Source: Watersipora subatra (taxonomy: Eukaryota; Bryozoa; Gymnolaemata; Cheilostomatida; Watersiporidae). Taken from it: a stretch of DNA of 64,000 nucleotides. Shown piece after piece: positions 43,601-54,934 of the stretch (within the stretch, counting starts at the first letter, position 1; the number at the start of each line of letters is the position of its first letter). Both the position numbers and the translations under genes were made by a program. The stretch is taken from contig NC_088708.1 of the NCBI RefSeq assembly GCF_963576615.1, positions 58,825,196-58,889,195 on the forward strand, given 5' to 3'. The notes under the pieces were generated by a model. That model did not search any database, was not told where the DNA came from, and was given only the letters and a program-made list of their open reading frames with translations.

Positions 43601-43645
43601 AGCAATCAGTAAGCAATAGCAAGCATGTTTAATTACTATCGCCAT
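34625..43645 (-). CDS. GPX7: Cysteine glutathione peroxidase, GPX7/GPX8-like, ER-type
   Basis: Exons in transcript order: 43645-43496, 36585-36442, 35509-35395, 34791-34625. Phases agree; 191 residues (GPX7 is 187). Residues 1-25 are hydrophobic and resemble a signal peptide ending near VLAQ. FYEFTAV follows, then the peroxidatic NVASYCGYT with Cys61 in place of selenocysteine, [14 protein letters not shown] (Gln91) and WNFYKYLV (Trp145, Asn146), giving the full catalytic tetrad. The C-terminus is SREEL, comparable to KREDL/KKEDL of GPX7/GPX8, so ER retention is likely. The family reduces peroxides and feeds oxidising equivalents to PDI (established). The lack of an oligomerisation loop agrees with GPX7/8 or GPX4-like monomers. 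No SECIS element is needed. The start chosen follows ATC and begins the signal peptide; an in-frame ATG 105 bases upstream would add a non-secretory extension. Intron 1 is 6.9 kb and full of repeats. Confidence 0.93.
35003..35092 (-). repeat. tRNA-like SINE head or tRNA pseudogene
   Basis: Read on the minus strand, AACTCAGCATAATGG resembles a Pol III A box, and GGGTTCAACCCC resembles a B box about 50 bases later. The D and anticodon arms are degenerate. It lies in GPX intron 3. Confidence 0.4.
36824..36990 (-). repeat. tRNA-derived SINE, copy 1
   Basis: On the minus strand it has an A-box-like GTAGCCTTGTGG, a B-box-like AAGTTCAATTCT, then GTATGAAG, GCTATAAC, a GACAGACAAATGAC block and a TATTTATATA tail. 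The order is shared with copies at 38075-38235 and 60530-60672. It lies in GPX intron 1. Confidence 0.65.
38075..38235 (-). repeat. tRNA-derived SINE, copy 2
   Basis: On the minus strand the head GTGTAGTGGGTTAGCTC (A box) and GAGTTAAACTCC (B box) are followed by GTATGAAGTGG, CGCTATAACTGG, GACAGACAGACAAACA and a TTTATATATA tail. It is flanked by TTATTACC..GGGCA modules at 38047-38080 and 38409-38455, suggesting insertion into, or association with, another repeat. Confidence 0.7.
39673..39990 (-). CDS. Intronic ORF with two C2H2 zinc fingers
   Basis: This 105-codon ORF on the same strand as GPX contains [20 protein letters not shown] (C-x2-C-x12-H-x3-H, completed by RVH) and [17 protein letters not shown] followed by ISAEH (C-x2-C-x12-H-x4-H). 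Both fingers have correct ligand spacing and the hydrophobic core, which is hard to get by chance. The surrounding 39.45-39.95 kb is clearly less AT-rich than the flanking intron. Downstream frames are open in patches but unrecognised. It could be a retrocopy fragment of a zinc-finger gene, part of a transposon, or a small nested gene. I see no promoter or splice evidence. Confidence 0.45.
   Translation of the reverse strand: MLTVDKYWYTLNDISFAFTCMKHSCTFCDFSCNKERDLQRHARVHRHRCSSCDEVFTTQPLLQAHISAEHRKAQSTQTEPQRSRACSPCRQHHHQGQHYTRPRED
40159..40214. repeat. Perfect 27-bp inverted repeat at left end of the TIR element
   Basis: The arms 40159-40185 and 40188-40214 are exactly complementary with a 2-base CA spacer. 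The arm runs CGCGTTGCGTGTTC then ACAACTCGAGTTG. It overlaps the inner part of the element's left TIR. Confidence 0.93.
40671..41345. mobile_element. 675-bp nested MITE with TA target
   Basis: CTGTAGAATGGAATTT at the left and its exact complement at the right are flanked by TA (40669-40670 and 41346-41347). ACGTTAAAAT-type words repeat inside near both ends. There is no coding capacity. It is nested in the 2017-bp element, so it inserted later. Confidence 0.85.
41996..42122. repeat. 22-bp palindromic tandem array, about 6 copies
   Basis: TGTACAACTCGGCAACTCGAG-type units start at 42001, 42023, 42045, 42067, 42089 and 42111. Each unit contains two overlapping palindromes, CAACTCGAGTTG and GAGTTGTACAACTC. 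Copies are essentially identical. Confidence 0.95.
42658..43041. repeat. 24-bp minisatellite, 16 copies
   Basis: GAGTCTGTTTATCGGCTCAC-type units start at 42658 and recur every 24 bases to 43018. Because 24 is a multiple of 3, two plus frames and one minus frame stay open. The minus frame gives a 163-codon ORF (43029-42538) of an INRLVGEP-like octapeptide. I regard it as a repeat, not a proven gene. Confidence 0.93.
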
Positions 43646-44806
43646 GATGAGAACTTTTATTTTCACCCGCCAGCCACGCGTTCCACGCAGTACGTAAACA
43701 TAGATCGTGATTGGCCATTCGCATAAACTGTAATGACGAGCCTGTTCCATTGTGAAGTTCTAGTCCATAGTAGATTATAGATAAAGGGTTTACTGTATTT
43801 ATGTTTTACTCCCTTTACTTGCATTGCGTCAAGCGCACATATATCATTATCCATTTCAGATTTGTTGTTTTAATAAAGCTATGACTTTGCATGAGAATTG
43901 GCGGGCCAAAAAGCTGCTTATCAAAGAGACAAGTTACGGCAAATGTGAACAGGTAGGTCAAAAATGAGGGCATACAACTCCCTTTTGGGTTATGGCAGAA
44001 ACCCGTCTCTTCTATCACCCTAATTGATGTTTGATTACTGACAGCTCTTCAACGAGGATTGTCGATATCTAAAAGACAATAATGTAGAGATAGCCTTATT
44101 TTTTGGTTATGATGTAAATGTGGGCTCCAATAATTATTGAATAAGGAAATATAAACTAATAACGTTGAAAGGCTTTTCACATGCTACTCTGACGAAAGGC
44201 TGAACTCAATGGGTTTGCGAAATTTGTTGTTTAATGTGCGTTGCAAACAACTCAAAACAGTAGACTAGGTTGCACAAATGAATCTTAAATCAGCTTTGAT
44301 ACACTCTTACTCAAATATACATAAAAACTTTGAACGACTTCGAAAAATAAATGACTCGTTTGAAATATATTAGAAATAACAACTCGTTGATGATAAATAG
44401 GACATGGCACAATTGAGAAGCATTAGATGCACAAATTGCTCATTTGTGTGAGTAAAAAAGTAGGGTATAAAATTGTAACAACGTGACTGGAGGCTCCTGT
44501 ATATGACCGAAGTGATGGTATATAAAGGAGGACTCCAGTAATAGTAACAGTGCTGCGACTTCATTAAATTTTCATAACAAAATAATGAGGATATATAGAG
44601 GAGATATCATAGTCGGCTAAATAGCTTCTAGTCAAGCATTATTGGCCTGAGCTACTTAACTCAAGATCAAGCTTAGCGCAACTTAACAGAAAATTGCAAT
44701 TGAGTATGAGGTTACATTTGTTGAAATGCTTAGATTAAAAGAAAAATGGTGCCTAGAATATACGCATAGACGAACATAACAAAATAAGAAAACCTGTCAG
44801 CATTGA
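43646..44806. other. Spacer between UBTD 3' end and GPX 5' end; shared hairpin module
   Basis: 43764-43803 (ATAGATAAAGGGTTTACTG and flanks) is a diverged copy of the hairpin at 8245-8277, with the same AAAGGGTTTACT centre. It lies about 120 bases upstream of the GPX start. The rest is unrecognised AT-rich sequence that should include the GPX promoter and UBTD 3' UTR. Confidence 0.45.
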
Positions 44807-47129
44807 CTAAGAACTGATAGGTGATGCAGATTCTTGCTCAGAGCTACTTGATTCATCAAGGACCTGCTTATGTACATCGACAGTAGCATCAGGTTCGCCT
44901 TCCACATAAGGTATGACAACCTGAATAAGGTGTCCTTTTGGAACTTTGGTATCTTCAATCCTAAGTTTGTCTTGCAAAAGCTTGCCTCCATAATACCATC
45001 GCTGATCCTCACTAACATTCTCTGCCTTCGCCAGCGTGCGTTTAATCTGCTTGACAGAATGTTTGCTACCAACTGTGAGTTTCAAATCCTTGCCTGTAGA
45101 GAGTCTGAGCTTAACCACGACTTGTTCCCCTGGATCATTATCCGCATTATCAACTACATTTTCATCTTCAGTGTCTTCATGCTGAAGATTTGTGGGTCGA
45201 CTCAGCACATAAACAGGCAGTTGATAGCGATTCCCCAACTCATCATAGCAATCGGTCAGATAACCTAAAAGGGATTCATAAGAAAGATTATTGATGGAAT
45301 GAAATTTAATGTACATCCGTAACCTTAACTGTCTAGTAGTTTGTGAAAGAGATAAAAAATTAGAAGCTAATGTAAAACAATGCGATGTAATAACAATGTA
45401 AAACAACGCAATGTAAAACAAACACCTATACAACATAAATAATATGCTCGGAGTGCATTTACGTTACAAGAGTTTTGTGTAATACGAAGCTTAAAATGCA
45501 TATAAATAGCCTAATCATTTCCTAGATCTTCTCAAACTCACCTCTTTGGCACTTACAAATGAAGAGAACAAAACTAAACTTAATTTATCAATTTAATGAC
45601 TGTACAGTAAATGTGGTAGTTTCGGTTTGTATTCATTTTCCCTGTTATCTTATCACTGATATTGGGTTCAGGGTTCACGATTACGGAAATGTTACGTAAG
45701 TTAAGGGGAGGGGAATGCACACCCTCAATGTCAATTTGAATCGATTTTTTCTCCGCAGCAATGTCAATGCTGCAAAGAAAACATATTGTATGTGTCTAAT
45801 AAAAAGCAAAAGAAAATATATCTTTGATACAATAAGCGTGGTGTCTGTTTGCTCGAAGCCAGGGTTAGAGGTTTGAATAAAATATTACATTTAATGAGAC
45901 TCGTGACACTCAGCTTGGTAGAACGACATCTTAACCTGTGTATCAATCGAGCGGCATGGGGTATTTCTGAATAACTATGCAGCTACTTAATCCTCTGTGC
46001 TTTTACGACACATCTGACAGTCTCTCACTGTACATTTAACTACCAAGTTACTAGTATATATAATAGAGATACCTTATAAGTCATTTTCTCTCTCAAAATG
46101 TAGCAGGAGAGAAAATGATAATTTTAAGGTTAATTATGGGACTATCGTTACTCAAATCACATTTGAGAACTAGTCCTGACTTACCGCTTTATGTTATGTC
46201 AAATTTGTTATGTAATATGATGTAAAAACTTTATAAATTGTTTATGTTCAGTGGAATTTACGTGAAAGGAGGTTTAAGTTATAGGGGCATCTACGGTACT
46301 GGCTTTACATCCAAATAGCTTGTTCTCACTAGAATTCCAGGCCATGAGTCACACGTTGAATGCAAACCACAATCAAACCGCATCAAAGGAAAGGTTTTAA
46401 CACATGTGGGAACGACAAAGAGATATTTATTGGATGGGTTGACAGTGAATGCTGTGTAGTTGGTCATCGAGCCGATAGTTCGACTATGTGGTGATGAAAC
46501 AGCTTTCTAAACAAATAACCCCGACATAACAAGTTCCATATCAACATGACATAACAGAGCAACTGATGCTAGTTGGTGAGTGCATTCAAACTGATAACTG
46601 ACTGTAGGTGATGAGCAGCTAAAAGCCTGCTATGACGATAATATCAGTGATGTCAGAAGTGATTTGGTAAAAGGTTGGCCATACCGCGAGGAATGGTGAT
46701 GTTAGCTCCATTTAAGATGGCTTGGGCCAGCTCAAAGTCTTTAGTCTCACTGGCATAAGCAGCTGCTTTCAGAGCGTCCCAAATCTCCTTTCTACCATCA
46801 AATGCAGGCGCTGTGTCCCAAAACTCATCTCTTTTGCTACTTAACTGGCCCAAAGTCAGTGGAGTGTCATTCTTCCAACGAGGCAGCTCTGGCTTCAGTG
46901 GTTGGTTCTTTCCTATAGCTGCCAATCGTAAGATATGTTGGCAACACAGAACCAAAACCTGATCCGAAAAGGTCAAATGAGTAAAGAAATCATCACACGT
47001 GCTTAAAAATACAAACTTACTTGGACTACCTCCACCGTGATTGTGAGAGCGTCGACTGCTGCGTCCACGACCAGATCTACCTTGACTTTGTGCATCACTC
47101 CCAGCAGGACTAGAGAGACAAGCACCCAT
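44807..47129 (-). CDS. UBTD1: Ubiquitin domain-containing protein UBTD1/UBTD2 (DC-UbP)
   Basis: Exons in transcript order: 47129-47021, 46918-46685, 45264-44807. Phases agree; 266 residues (human UBTD1 227, UBTD2 234). The N-terminus MGACLSS has Gly2 and Cys4, a likely myristoylation/palmitoylation signal. A Ser/Arg/Gly-rich stretch follows, then the DC-UbP N-terminal domain ([68 protein letters not shown]), a linker, and a C-terminal ubiquitin-like domain ([36 protein letters not shown]). An acidic Ser/Glu tail is longer than in vertebrates. UBTD proteins bind E2 enzymes of the UBE2D class (established). A pyrimidine-rich TGCTGTCTCTCTAG directly abuts the ATG on the coding strand, so the 5' UTR is probably spliced and the promoter lies farther upstream, toward MMS19. 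Whether it is UBTD1 or UBTD2 cannot be decided; invertebrates usually have one. Confidence 0.94.
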
Positions 47130-47941
47130 CTAGAGAGACAGCACAGACTATAGAAACAGCATGGCAGTATCTGACTGCCAGCTAAAACACGTAGTTTGGG
47201 ACAATAGCTCAATATTATCACCATTAACAAAATCTAGATGCTGAGCAGTAAAACGATTCAGATGAATAGATAAATAGTTATTCAACACATCAAATCAATT
47301 TTGCATACTTGGGTTTGCTTCACAAAGCATGATCATTTCAGTATTTCAATAGACAACCTATTCGCGGTTTTTCTCCGCTGCTTTTAATAAAATGCCTCAT
47401 ACCAGCTACAGGCAGCAATAACGTGTCATAATTCAAAAAGTTATTTTCCAATATTTTAAATGAGGAACAGATGTAGTAAAGAGTAAATGCAGTAAAAAGT
47501 GTGAGTTGTATAGTAAGCTTACTGAGGCTATATGGAAATTATAAACAATGCAACTACATAGTTGATGGGTGAAGTATAAATGCGAAGCCCAGAGCTTTTT
47601 AACCACAAAAATACAAGTATGCAATGGTTAAAAATTGAATGAAGAGTCATCTTTACTCAAAACTACTGGGATGCAACCACTGATGGTTATGCAACAAAAA
47701 AAATCTCAAACACAGATTCCTGGGTAGAAGCCGATTGATCAATACCGTTGAATGCCAAAATTTATTTACATAGAGTAGCCAATACAAGTCTATACCTTAG
47801 ATTATAGCCATGATACTTTCACAAGGATGAACTTGAATTAGGAATGCTGGCTAATCGTTTTAATATCTATAAATTATGAAAAACAAATGATCTTGAGTAG
47901 CAAGTACTAAAACAGCCCATTCCAGTATCTTTTCATTTAAA
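47130..47941. other. Upstream of UBTD coding exon 1; nothing recognised
   Basis: AT-rich sequence, probably a 5' UTR intron of UBTD because of the strong acceptor just before its ATG. No repeats or ORFs of note. Confidence 0.4.
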
Positions 47942-48810
47942 GGTTGACTTGCACACATTACAGTTATTTGGTATCAAAAGATTCACAATGTCTTACTCTG
48001 TTGTGTTGTAAGTGCCAAATATGTGGAAATGTGATTACAAGCTCTTAAAAGCTCAAAAACGAAAAGCTGCCGTAGATTGGAATCTCTTTATTTCGATGAG
48101 GTAACCACGAAATTCGGTTATCGATTTGTCACGTATGTTCTCACGTGAATTGAAAGGCCAATACAAATCTCAATATAAAACTTATTGTAGTACTAGTTTA
48201 TGACAAATACTTCGGGTTTTACCGAAGACCCCGTATCAAATGTAGATGCTCGCTACTTTACAGTTTTGTTTCGGCCTGGTCTAATCGGTAAGTCGTAATC
48301 TGATCATGTGACCCAATACGTCGCAAATAATTTCTGCAGCACTTTTCGATTATCACAAGTGACCAACAGGCTCGTCATGATTATCAGACAATGATATGTA
48401 CTCCTTCATGCTAAAAAGGCCTTCAGGCCTTCCTAAGGCTAAAAAATTAAACAAATTTTTACGGTAAGTTATAAGATATCACTGCTAAAAATGACAGCAT
48501 TACGATGACGATAAAACAGACGCGTAAGAACAATAGACATAGTTTTATTGAATGCGTGAAGTATATCTGCGAAAATATTTCGACGAATAAGGTTGCAAGA
48601 AAGTGTAAACAAAAACCATCCTGTAACAACTACATCACATTTGAGCCGTTTTGGAAAGGGAATCCAAACTACGGCGGTATCGTGTGGCTGAGCTTCTAAG
48701 AGCTTGTAATCACCTTTCCACATATTTTGCACCTACAACACAACAGAGTAGGACATGGTGAATCTTTTCATATCAAACAACGGTAATGTGAATTTTGTTG
48801 CAAGTCAACC
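47942..48810. mobile_element. 869-bp long-TIR MITE, copy A (complete)
   Basis: GGTTGACTTGC at the left is repeated inverted as GCAAGTCAACC at the right. The inverted similarity runs about 140 bases on each side at roughly 80 percent by eye, including CTCTGTTGTGTTGTA and AATATGTGGAAA. The left copy lacks about 10 bases after TTGC. The interior is shared with partial copies at 58943-59472 and 62870-63386. The target duplication is unclear (AAA on both sides at best). Confidence 0.85.
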
Positions 48811-51799
48811 AAATAGCAAATAGTTAACAATAGAACGAGTTAGCATGTAAAATAACAGTAATGTGCTAGACACACATAATGCCATTGTGCGATGATAATG
48901 AATTTGATAAACTGTAAAGAAGCTAGACTGACAAAAAACTTTGTAAGCTGCAATGGCTATACAATATAAATGTATATGAAATATAGCATTCTAATGAAAA
49001 AACTTGAATAGTTCAGCAACTATTGCTTTGCTATTGCAGCTATTACTCTGCTTTCATCTTGGCAACTAAACACAGCCTAGCAATGTGATAATGCAAACAA
49101 GATGAAAATCCAAAGTCGTTGCTCACACCTACATATCTATATTAGTGTCTAAGCAATGACAACTAAACTGAGTATTTTAACGAAATCTGCCTTTTGGAGA
49201 AAACCTTAGAAGATAATATTTTATTTTGATGTTTACACATAAACACTAAAATTGTATTTCTTTTACAAAGTCAAATCAATAACGTAAAATGCTACAGTTA
49301 GTGATGAATTTTTTCTGTCTCAGTCATATACAGTTACAAATTATTGTTAAACATAAAAAATTATGAAACTTGAATCGAAACTCAGTTCTAAAATAAACAC
49401 CGTTACAATGTAACGAGATGGTGGCGTGATTACATCCTGAGAAAAACCATACCAAAATGAAAATTAATATGCACAATGTTAGTGATATTGAAGCTTAGTT
49501 TAGGACAAGTCATGTTGATTATAGGAGGTGATTATGTCCATTCATTTAATCATTCGCGTTGTGTGACTAGATGAGCCACTCACACTAAAAATCATTCGTT
49601 CGAGAACGTGCAGCAAAGCCAATTTATGTCAGCAACTAAGTCTATATAAATAAAACTGTGTGTCTGTCAGTCAGGATTTCCTCAGTCAGTGCTCCGTCAC
49701 TTCAGCTAGGTTGCTAAAAATATTTGGTTTCAAAGCTCTATCAAGCTCCTGAGAACTAGCCTCTTAAACACCCACCCGAAGACTATTTGATTAGAAATGT
49801 CAAAAATTCCGAGCATCGCCCCGCTTACTGCTAGACAAAAATATCCTCACAACCATGTTTTTAGTACCCATAACAAAACAAAATGTAAAAACAAAGGGCA
49901 TGCAAAACCAAAACAACTCATTACCCAGCTCAGGCACTGAACTGACACAAATTAATAGCTTCATTCCACGATTTGCTAGGCAGCTAAGTCAGAAATTGCC
50001 CATTAACTGCACATAAAACTATCAACTCTCATAGTGACAATTTAATGCAAAATAATCGAAAAAGACTGATTGATGGTTTGAAATTAGGGAACACCGTTTA
50101 TTTCTGTTCTAGAGTGGTCTAAAGAAGGGAAGGCCTACTAGTCTGGCTTTTATAACATAAAGAAACTTCATATACAAAATAATACATATACAAAACAATT
50201 TTATAATCGCATTTTTATCACAAACATGATTACGGTCTACAAGAAAATACTATACTCATAAATTGTAGTGATGTATCAAATAACGAAATAGTTTAGCAAT
50301 GAAGACAAATTATCATCGTGATGGTACATGCCTAATCTAAGCAAAATGGAATTCAAATAACACAATTTTTAAATTTTATTCAAACAAGAAACAATAACGT
50401 AAATTATACCAGAAGATCGAAGAATGTCTGAGAACAGTCATTCCATAACTTCAGGTTGTCTAGAACTACAGGTATGTTAGCGAGTTAATGCGCAGACGCG
50501 AAACTTCATTTCCGTTTGTTCACTCGACTAGCCAATAAAATCGAACACAGAACAGTCCTCCGCGAATGAGATCACATGGTTAAAAAGCAGCATGGCTAGA
50601 TTGGGGTTTCGTTTTAACTCGCGATATTTCCGTTAAATGCTATGCTTCGTTGTTCGTTCTGATTAAAAAATAGTGATGTATGGTATTAAAACAGCTGATT
50701 TCTATTCTACTTTTAAATGAAGTTTGTCTGATTGAATTGTTCTCATTTTAAGACAAATAACTAATTGGCCATTCGTCCCTGGTTAGTGCGAGCAGAGCTG
50801 GAATGTAAAGTTTGGGATGTGCGTTACACTGCTGTGGGATTGGTGGTGTTAGAATTAACGTATTTCATCCATCTTAGTGTAACCAATCGTTTCAAAAGAT
50901 TTCACATGCCCATCTTGTTTGTGCTACTTTTCTCGTTCAACCAAAATAAAATTTTGATTTCTGCTATGCTGTACTCTTCTGTATATTTAACTACAATTTT
51001 AACCTCAAAATTATTTGACTTATTTTCAAAACTTTAATAGTTCAAGAGTAAAATTGTGCCAAATTAATAATGATTTGAATTCTCAAATATTCCAAGTAAT
51101 TCATGTTTAGAGTCATGTGAGTTTATTTTCATCTGATTTGTTTTACACTAATTTTAATGCAAAAGTAGTTTCGGATTTTATTTAAAAAACAAATAAAGTG
51201 AATAACGATTTCTATTTGGTGAATTGATTTAATTAATAATGAGCATGTTTCCGTGCACCTGCGTTAATAAATTATTTATCTGCTCACAAGTAAAAGCTAG
51301 CCTAGCCGCTTCACCCTATTATTGTGAAACTACCATCGAGGCAGTTTGAGTAATATGCTTATTATAAAACAATTGTGTCAAGCATAGTGTTAAATATTGC
51401 ATTCTGCCAATGATATTGTAGGCAGTTGGCAGCTGCTGAAAAATTTCCATGGCAAACATGCAGACAGTAGCCCTTAAAAAAGTTGAGTCTTTGAGTTTAA
51501 ATCATTTGCTATCATTAGTCTTCAGTCATTATATTAACATTATTTAATTGAATAATGAAAAGAGAAAAATACAATGATTACTTAGGCTGGGATAAACACT
51601 TTCTTTATGTCTTACATGTATCTGTACTCAATGTTTTGTCAAATATTTTCAAATCTATATTTAAGATTTAAATGGTACATACCAGGTAAATGATTTGACT
51701 GGTTCTTATTAGACCTACACAGGTGATTTGATCCTAGTCAAATTAAAAGAGTTAGTTGGGCAACACTCTTTTTTCTAATTTTTTCTGCCATAGCCTGCA
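48811..51799. other. Intergenic between UBTD and MMS19; SINE tail and CpG-rich patch
   Basis: 49640-49675 (TATATAAATAAAAC then TGTGTGTCTGTCAGTC) resembles the SINE tail seen in GPX intron 1. 50480-50640 is locally richer in CpG, with TGCGCAGACGCG near 50489 (NRF1-like) and GCCAAT at about 50531. It is a candidate promoter patch. An ORF at 50765-51037 lacks an ATG and any domain. The remainder is unrecognised. Confidence 0.4.
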
Positions 51800-51950
51800 G
51801 ATAGCTGTTGTCTAAAGTTTATTGTGGGACATGCACAAAGCAAGCTGTAATGATTTCAGTACTGCTAGACCGCGAGACTCAAGTACGCCTCCGTGGCGGT
51901 GGCACATTACTGCCAAAGCTATCGAAGCATATTTTTATGCAAGACTATCA
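51800..51950 (-). repeat. 3' LTR of the gypsy-like element
   Basis: It is similar to 55907-56056 over CAAAGCAAGCT, AGACTCAAGT and GCCAAAGCTATC blocks. Divergence of roughly 15-20 percent by eye indicates an old insertion. Confidence 0.75.
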
Positions 51951-52833
51951 TCTCCTTCCTTTTCAAAAACTAAGACAAGTACAGCAATTATTTTTACTGG
52001 ACAAAATGTAGCTCAAAATAATAAGCCAAAACAAATACAATTGCATGAGAAGAAAGATAACATCTCATCACATTGCTACGAAATAAACTAAAAACGAACA
52101 TTTTGAAACATGAACTCTTGCTAAACCAATTAATCTCTAAAGTTAAAATCCTAAACATAATTTTACACCTGCGATACACCTCGATATCTGAGACCATTTG
52201 ACCAGCTATGACATATCATAATCATTGAAATGTACCGGTTGCCGTCTAATGACCTCACCCTACAAAGTCCTGGGCTCTGAACCCGGGCCAAGTCAGAGCG
52301 GCCAATCTTGTCAGTACTCAATCCATCTGGGATTTGCGCATCCTCAACTTGTGGCTTAATTAGTGTTTTCTTGTTATGGGATATGCCTGCCCTCAAGTTT
52401 TGATTAATTATCACAGACGTGCTCCTCTTTAACTATCTTACTAAGCTTAATGTCTTTTCTATTATGACGGGTATGTGACCATGATCAAGGCTATCAAATA
52501 TGATCTATCACTATCAAGGCCGTATAGGACCCAAAATCCAATCACCCTTAGCTGTCTTAAAATGACAAGCATGACCCTCAATCAAACATTCCTCCTATGA
52601 TCCACTATGAGCATCATGATGGAACTTAATTTTACTCTGATGGTCACTTAACAAGCGCGTGGCCACAGCTGAGTCATACCCTCTGACTAGATACTCTGGC
52701 CGACTGGAAACCACTCTTTACCTTCTTCAGCACAAAGTTTCATCATAGTTTCTGCCTGGCCATTAGCTGCCGCGTGCAAATGTGAGCTGGTGGTGTGTGC
52801 GTGTGCAAGCCCACGCGCGTGCGTGTGACTCTC

Positions 52834-54175
52834 TTAGACTAAAAACTGCCTGCACTTGGCACTTGCCAACTGTGGTTCATTCTCTGACACAAGTTTTTCT
52901 GGTAGACGAAAATCGCTAAACACCTCAGCAAGAGCTTTGATGATTGCCAAACTACAAGTGCCTTTGTCCAATGGTTTCACAAGCGGCCATTTGGTCTCAA
53001 ATGGACAAGACCTAGGTAATGTGTCAGCAAGAACAAGTTCCTTTCCTGGCCGAAACTTGAGCTCCAACTGAATCGGATATGACAACAACTCTGAATGCAT
53101 TGCAGCCAACCTAGGCGACATATTATTGATTTCCTTCTGAAACAACCCAAGCAGAAGCTGATGATTAGTCTTTACTACTACAGGACCCGTCCCCCAACAG
53201 TAGTTCCAAAAATGCTTGCAAAAAAATAACACAGCAGCTCCTCGATTTGGGAGTACCACTGCTGATAACCAGTCATTGATTTGGCAGCAAACTTCACTGG
53301 TCTCCCATTCTGAATAATAGCAGCCCCAATGCTATGTGAAGAACTATCAGCAGACAACACTATTGGCTGGTCCTTTTCAAAGAATGCCAATGTTAGAGCT
53401 TGACTAATCACCTGCTTAATCATCTGAAAAGTCTCTACCTAAGGCTGTTCCCAAAAGAATGGACACCCCTTCTACTAACTTGACGAAGCGGATAAGTAAA
53501 CTCAGACGACTTTGGGACAAGCTTAGCAAGATAATTTACAAAGCTGAGAAAACGCTCTACAGCTTTCTTATTCTTTTGAACTACCATCTGCTGTACTGCC
53601 TCCACCTTAAAATGAGAAGGGCTAATCCCAGATGAAGACAACTCATCACATGAGAATGCCACACGCGACACTCCCAGTACACTTTTGGCCTGATTCAATG
53701 TTATTCCAGCATGGCTACAATGCTTTAGGATTTGATTTAGGATTCTATCGTTTTCTGATAATGAACTTGCATTCTGATAATGAACTTGCACTTGGATTAA
53801 GATATCATCTACGTGTATATATACCTGGACTCCGGTTGTTCCAACCAGAGTTTCAACCATCACCCGATAAAATTCCTCTGGCGCATTGCGAATACCCATG
53901 GGAACCTCAGCCACCTGAACTTTTTAAAAAGAAAGTGAGAAGCATATGAGCCTTGAGAAATGCTCATATAGACATACTTCATAAAATCCTTGATTAGCGT
54001 CTAAGATACTAAAGACGAAAAAACTGAAACCCTTGAAAATATCTCTGTGGCAGTGAGTAGCATACAACAGTTTCTTACTAACCGACTGTTTAGATATTGT
54101 GAATCTAAACATATGCGAATGTCTCCTGAAGGTTTGTTCACAATCACAATAGGATTTAATATTGAGTAGGTTCAT
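52834..54175 (-). pseudogene. Ty3/gypsy pol remnant (RT, RNase H, partial integrase)
   Basis: Reading leftward on the minus strand: RT N-terminal segment LDANQGFYEVCL (near 54015-53960); RT core MGIRNAPEEFYRVM and catalytic YIHVDDILI (near 53900-53800); RNase H SADSSSHSIGAAIIQ with YSQIEELL (near 53360-53230) and the FRPGKELVLADTLPR end (near 53060-53010); then a jump to the integrase segment LPEKLVSENEPQLASA (near 52895-52850). The zinc-binding part and first catalytic Asp region of integrase are absent between RNase H and this fragment, so an internal deletion is likely. Several frame changes separate the pieces. Confidence 0.85.
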
Positions 54176-54934
54176 TGTCTCCCCCTATGACGCCTAATTT
54201 TACTAACTTCAAGTAAGTAACTCACTAAGTAATTTTTTTCCAGTTGACCCCTGACTTTTTTGGGGAATATTGCTTGGAGGAATTGTTTTGAGAATTAGTT
54301 TGAGTTGAGAATAGTTTTGAGCGCCAGCTTTACTGTATTTTTCAGATTACCTAGACCGTCAAAAACTTGAGCATACTGTAAACTTATACTTAAACTGGTC
54401 TTACTTTGACCTTCTTCATTAGCAACAGAGTTAACTTTATGACTAACATTCATGGCAAGGCCTGAAATGATACGCAAAGACTAAACGGCAGGCATCCCTA
54501 ATAATGTTGCTGCATTATTTCGATTAATTATTTAGAAAACAGTTGATCTAGCGAATCCGCCTAGAACAGCCACAATCTCCGCCTTCCTACAACCAGGATT
54601 CGATGACCATCAAAACCTGACAATGTGCTCTAGACCCAGCAACCTGGTTTGAGCCAAGAGATAAAAATGGCTTTGACATCACACTCACTTCGACATCTAT
54701 GTCTATTTAAGTGGCATGGTTTGGCTACAGGTATCAAGGTCAATGATCCACTGGCTGGATCTCTTCACACTATCAGAGGAAAAAACATCTACTTTTTTGC
54801 CACGATTAACATAAATACTATCACATGCAAATTGGTCGTCTTTATCATCTGATTAAACTATGTCTTTCACTATTTTACTAACCTTACTAGTGTTACGTTT
54901 AGGCTTACCACGCCTAGCTTGAAAATGTCCAAGG

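Noticed and set aside
50765-51037. 90-codon plus-strand ORF between UBTD and MMS19
   Set aside because: No ATG at its start and no domain; a hydrophobic AT-rich translation expected by chance.
52270-52310. GGGTTCAGAGCCC on the minus strand as a possible tRNA B box
   Set aside because: No A box at the right distance and it lies within the decayed retrotransposon; more likely chance.
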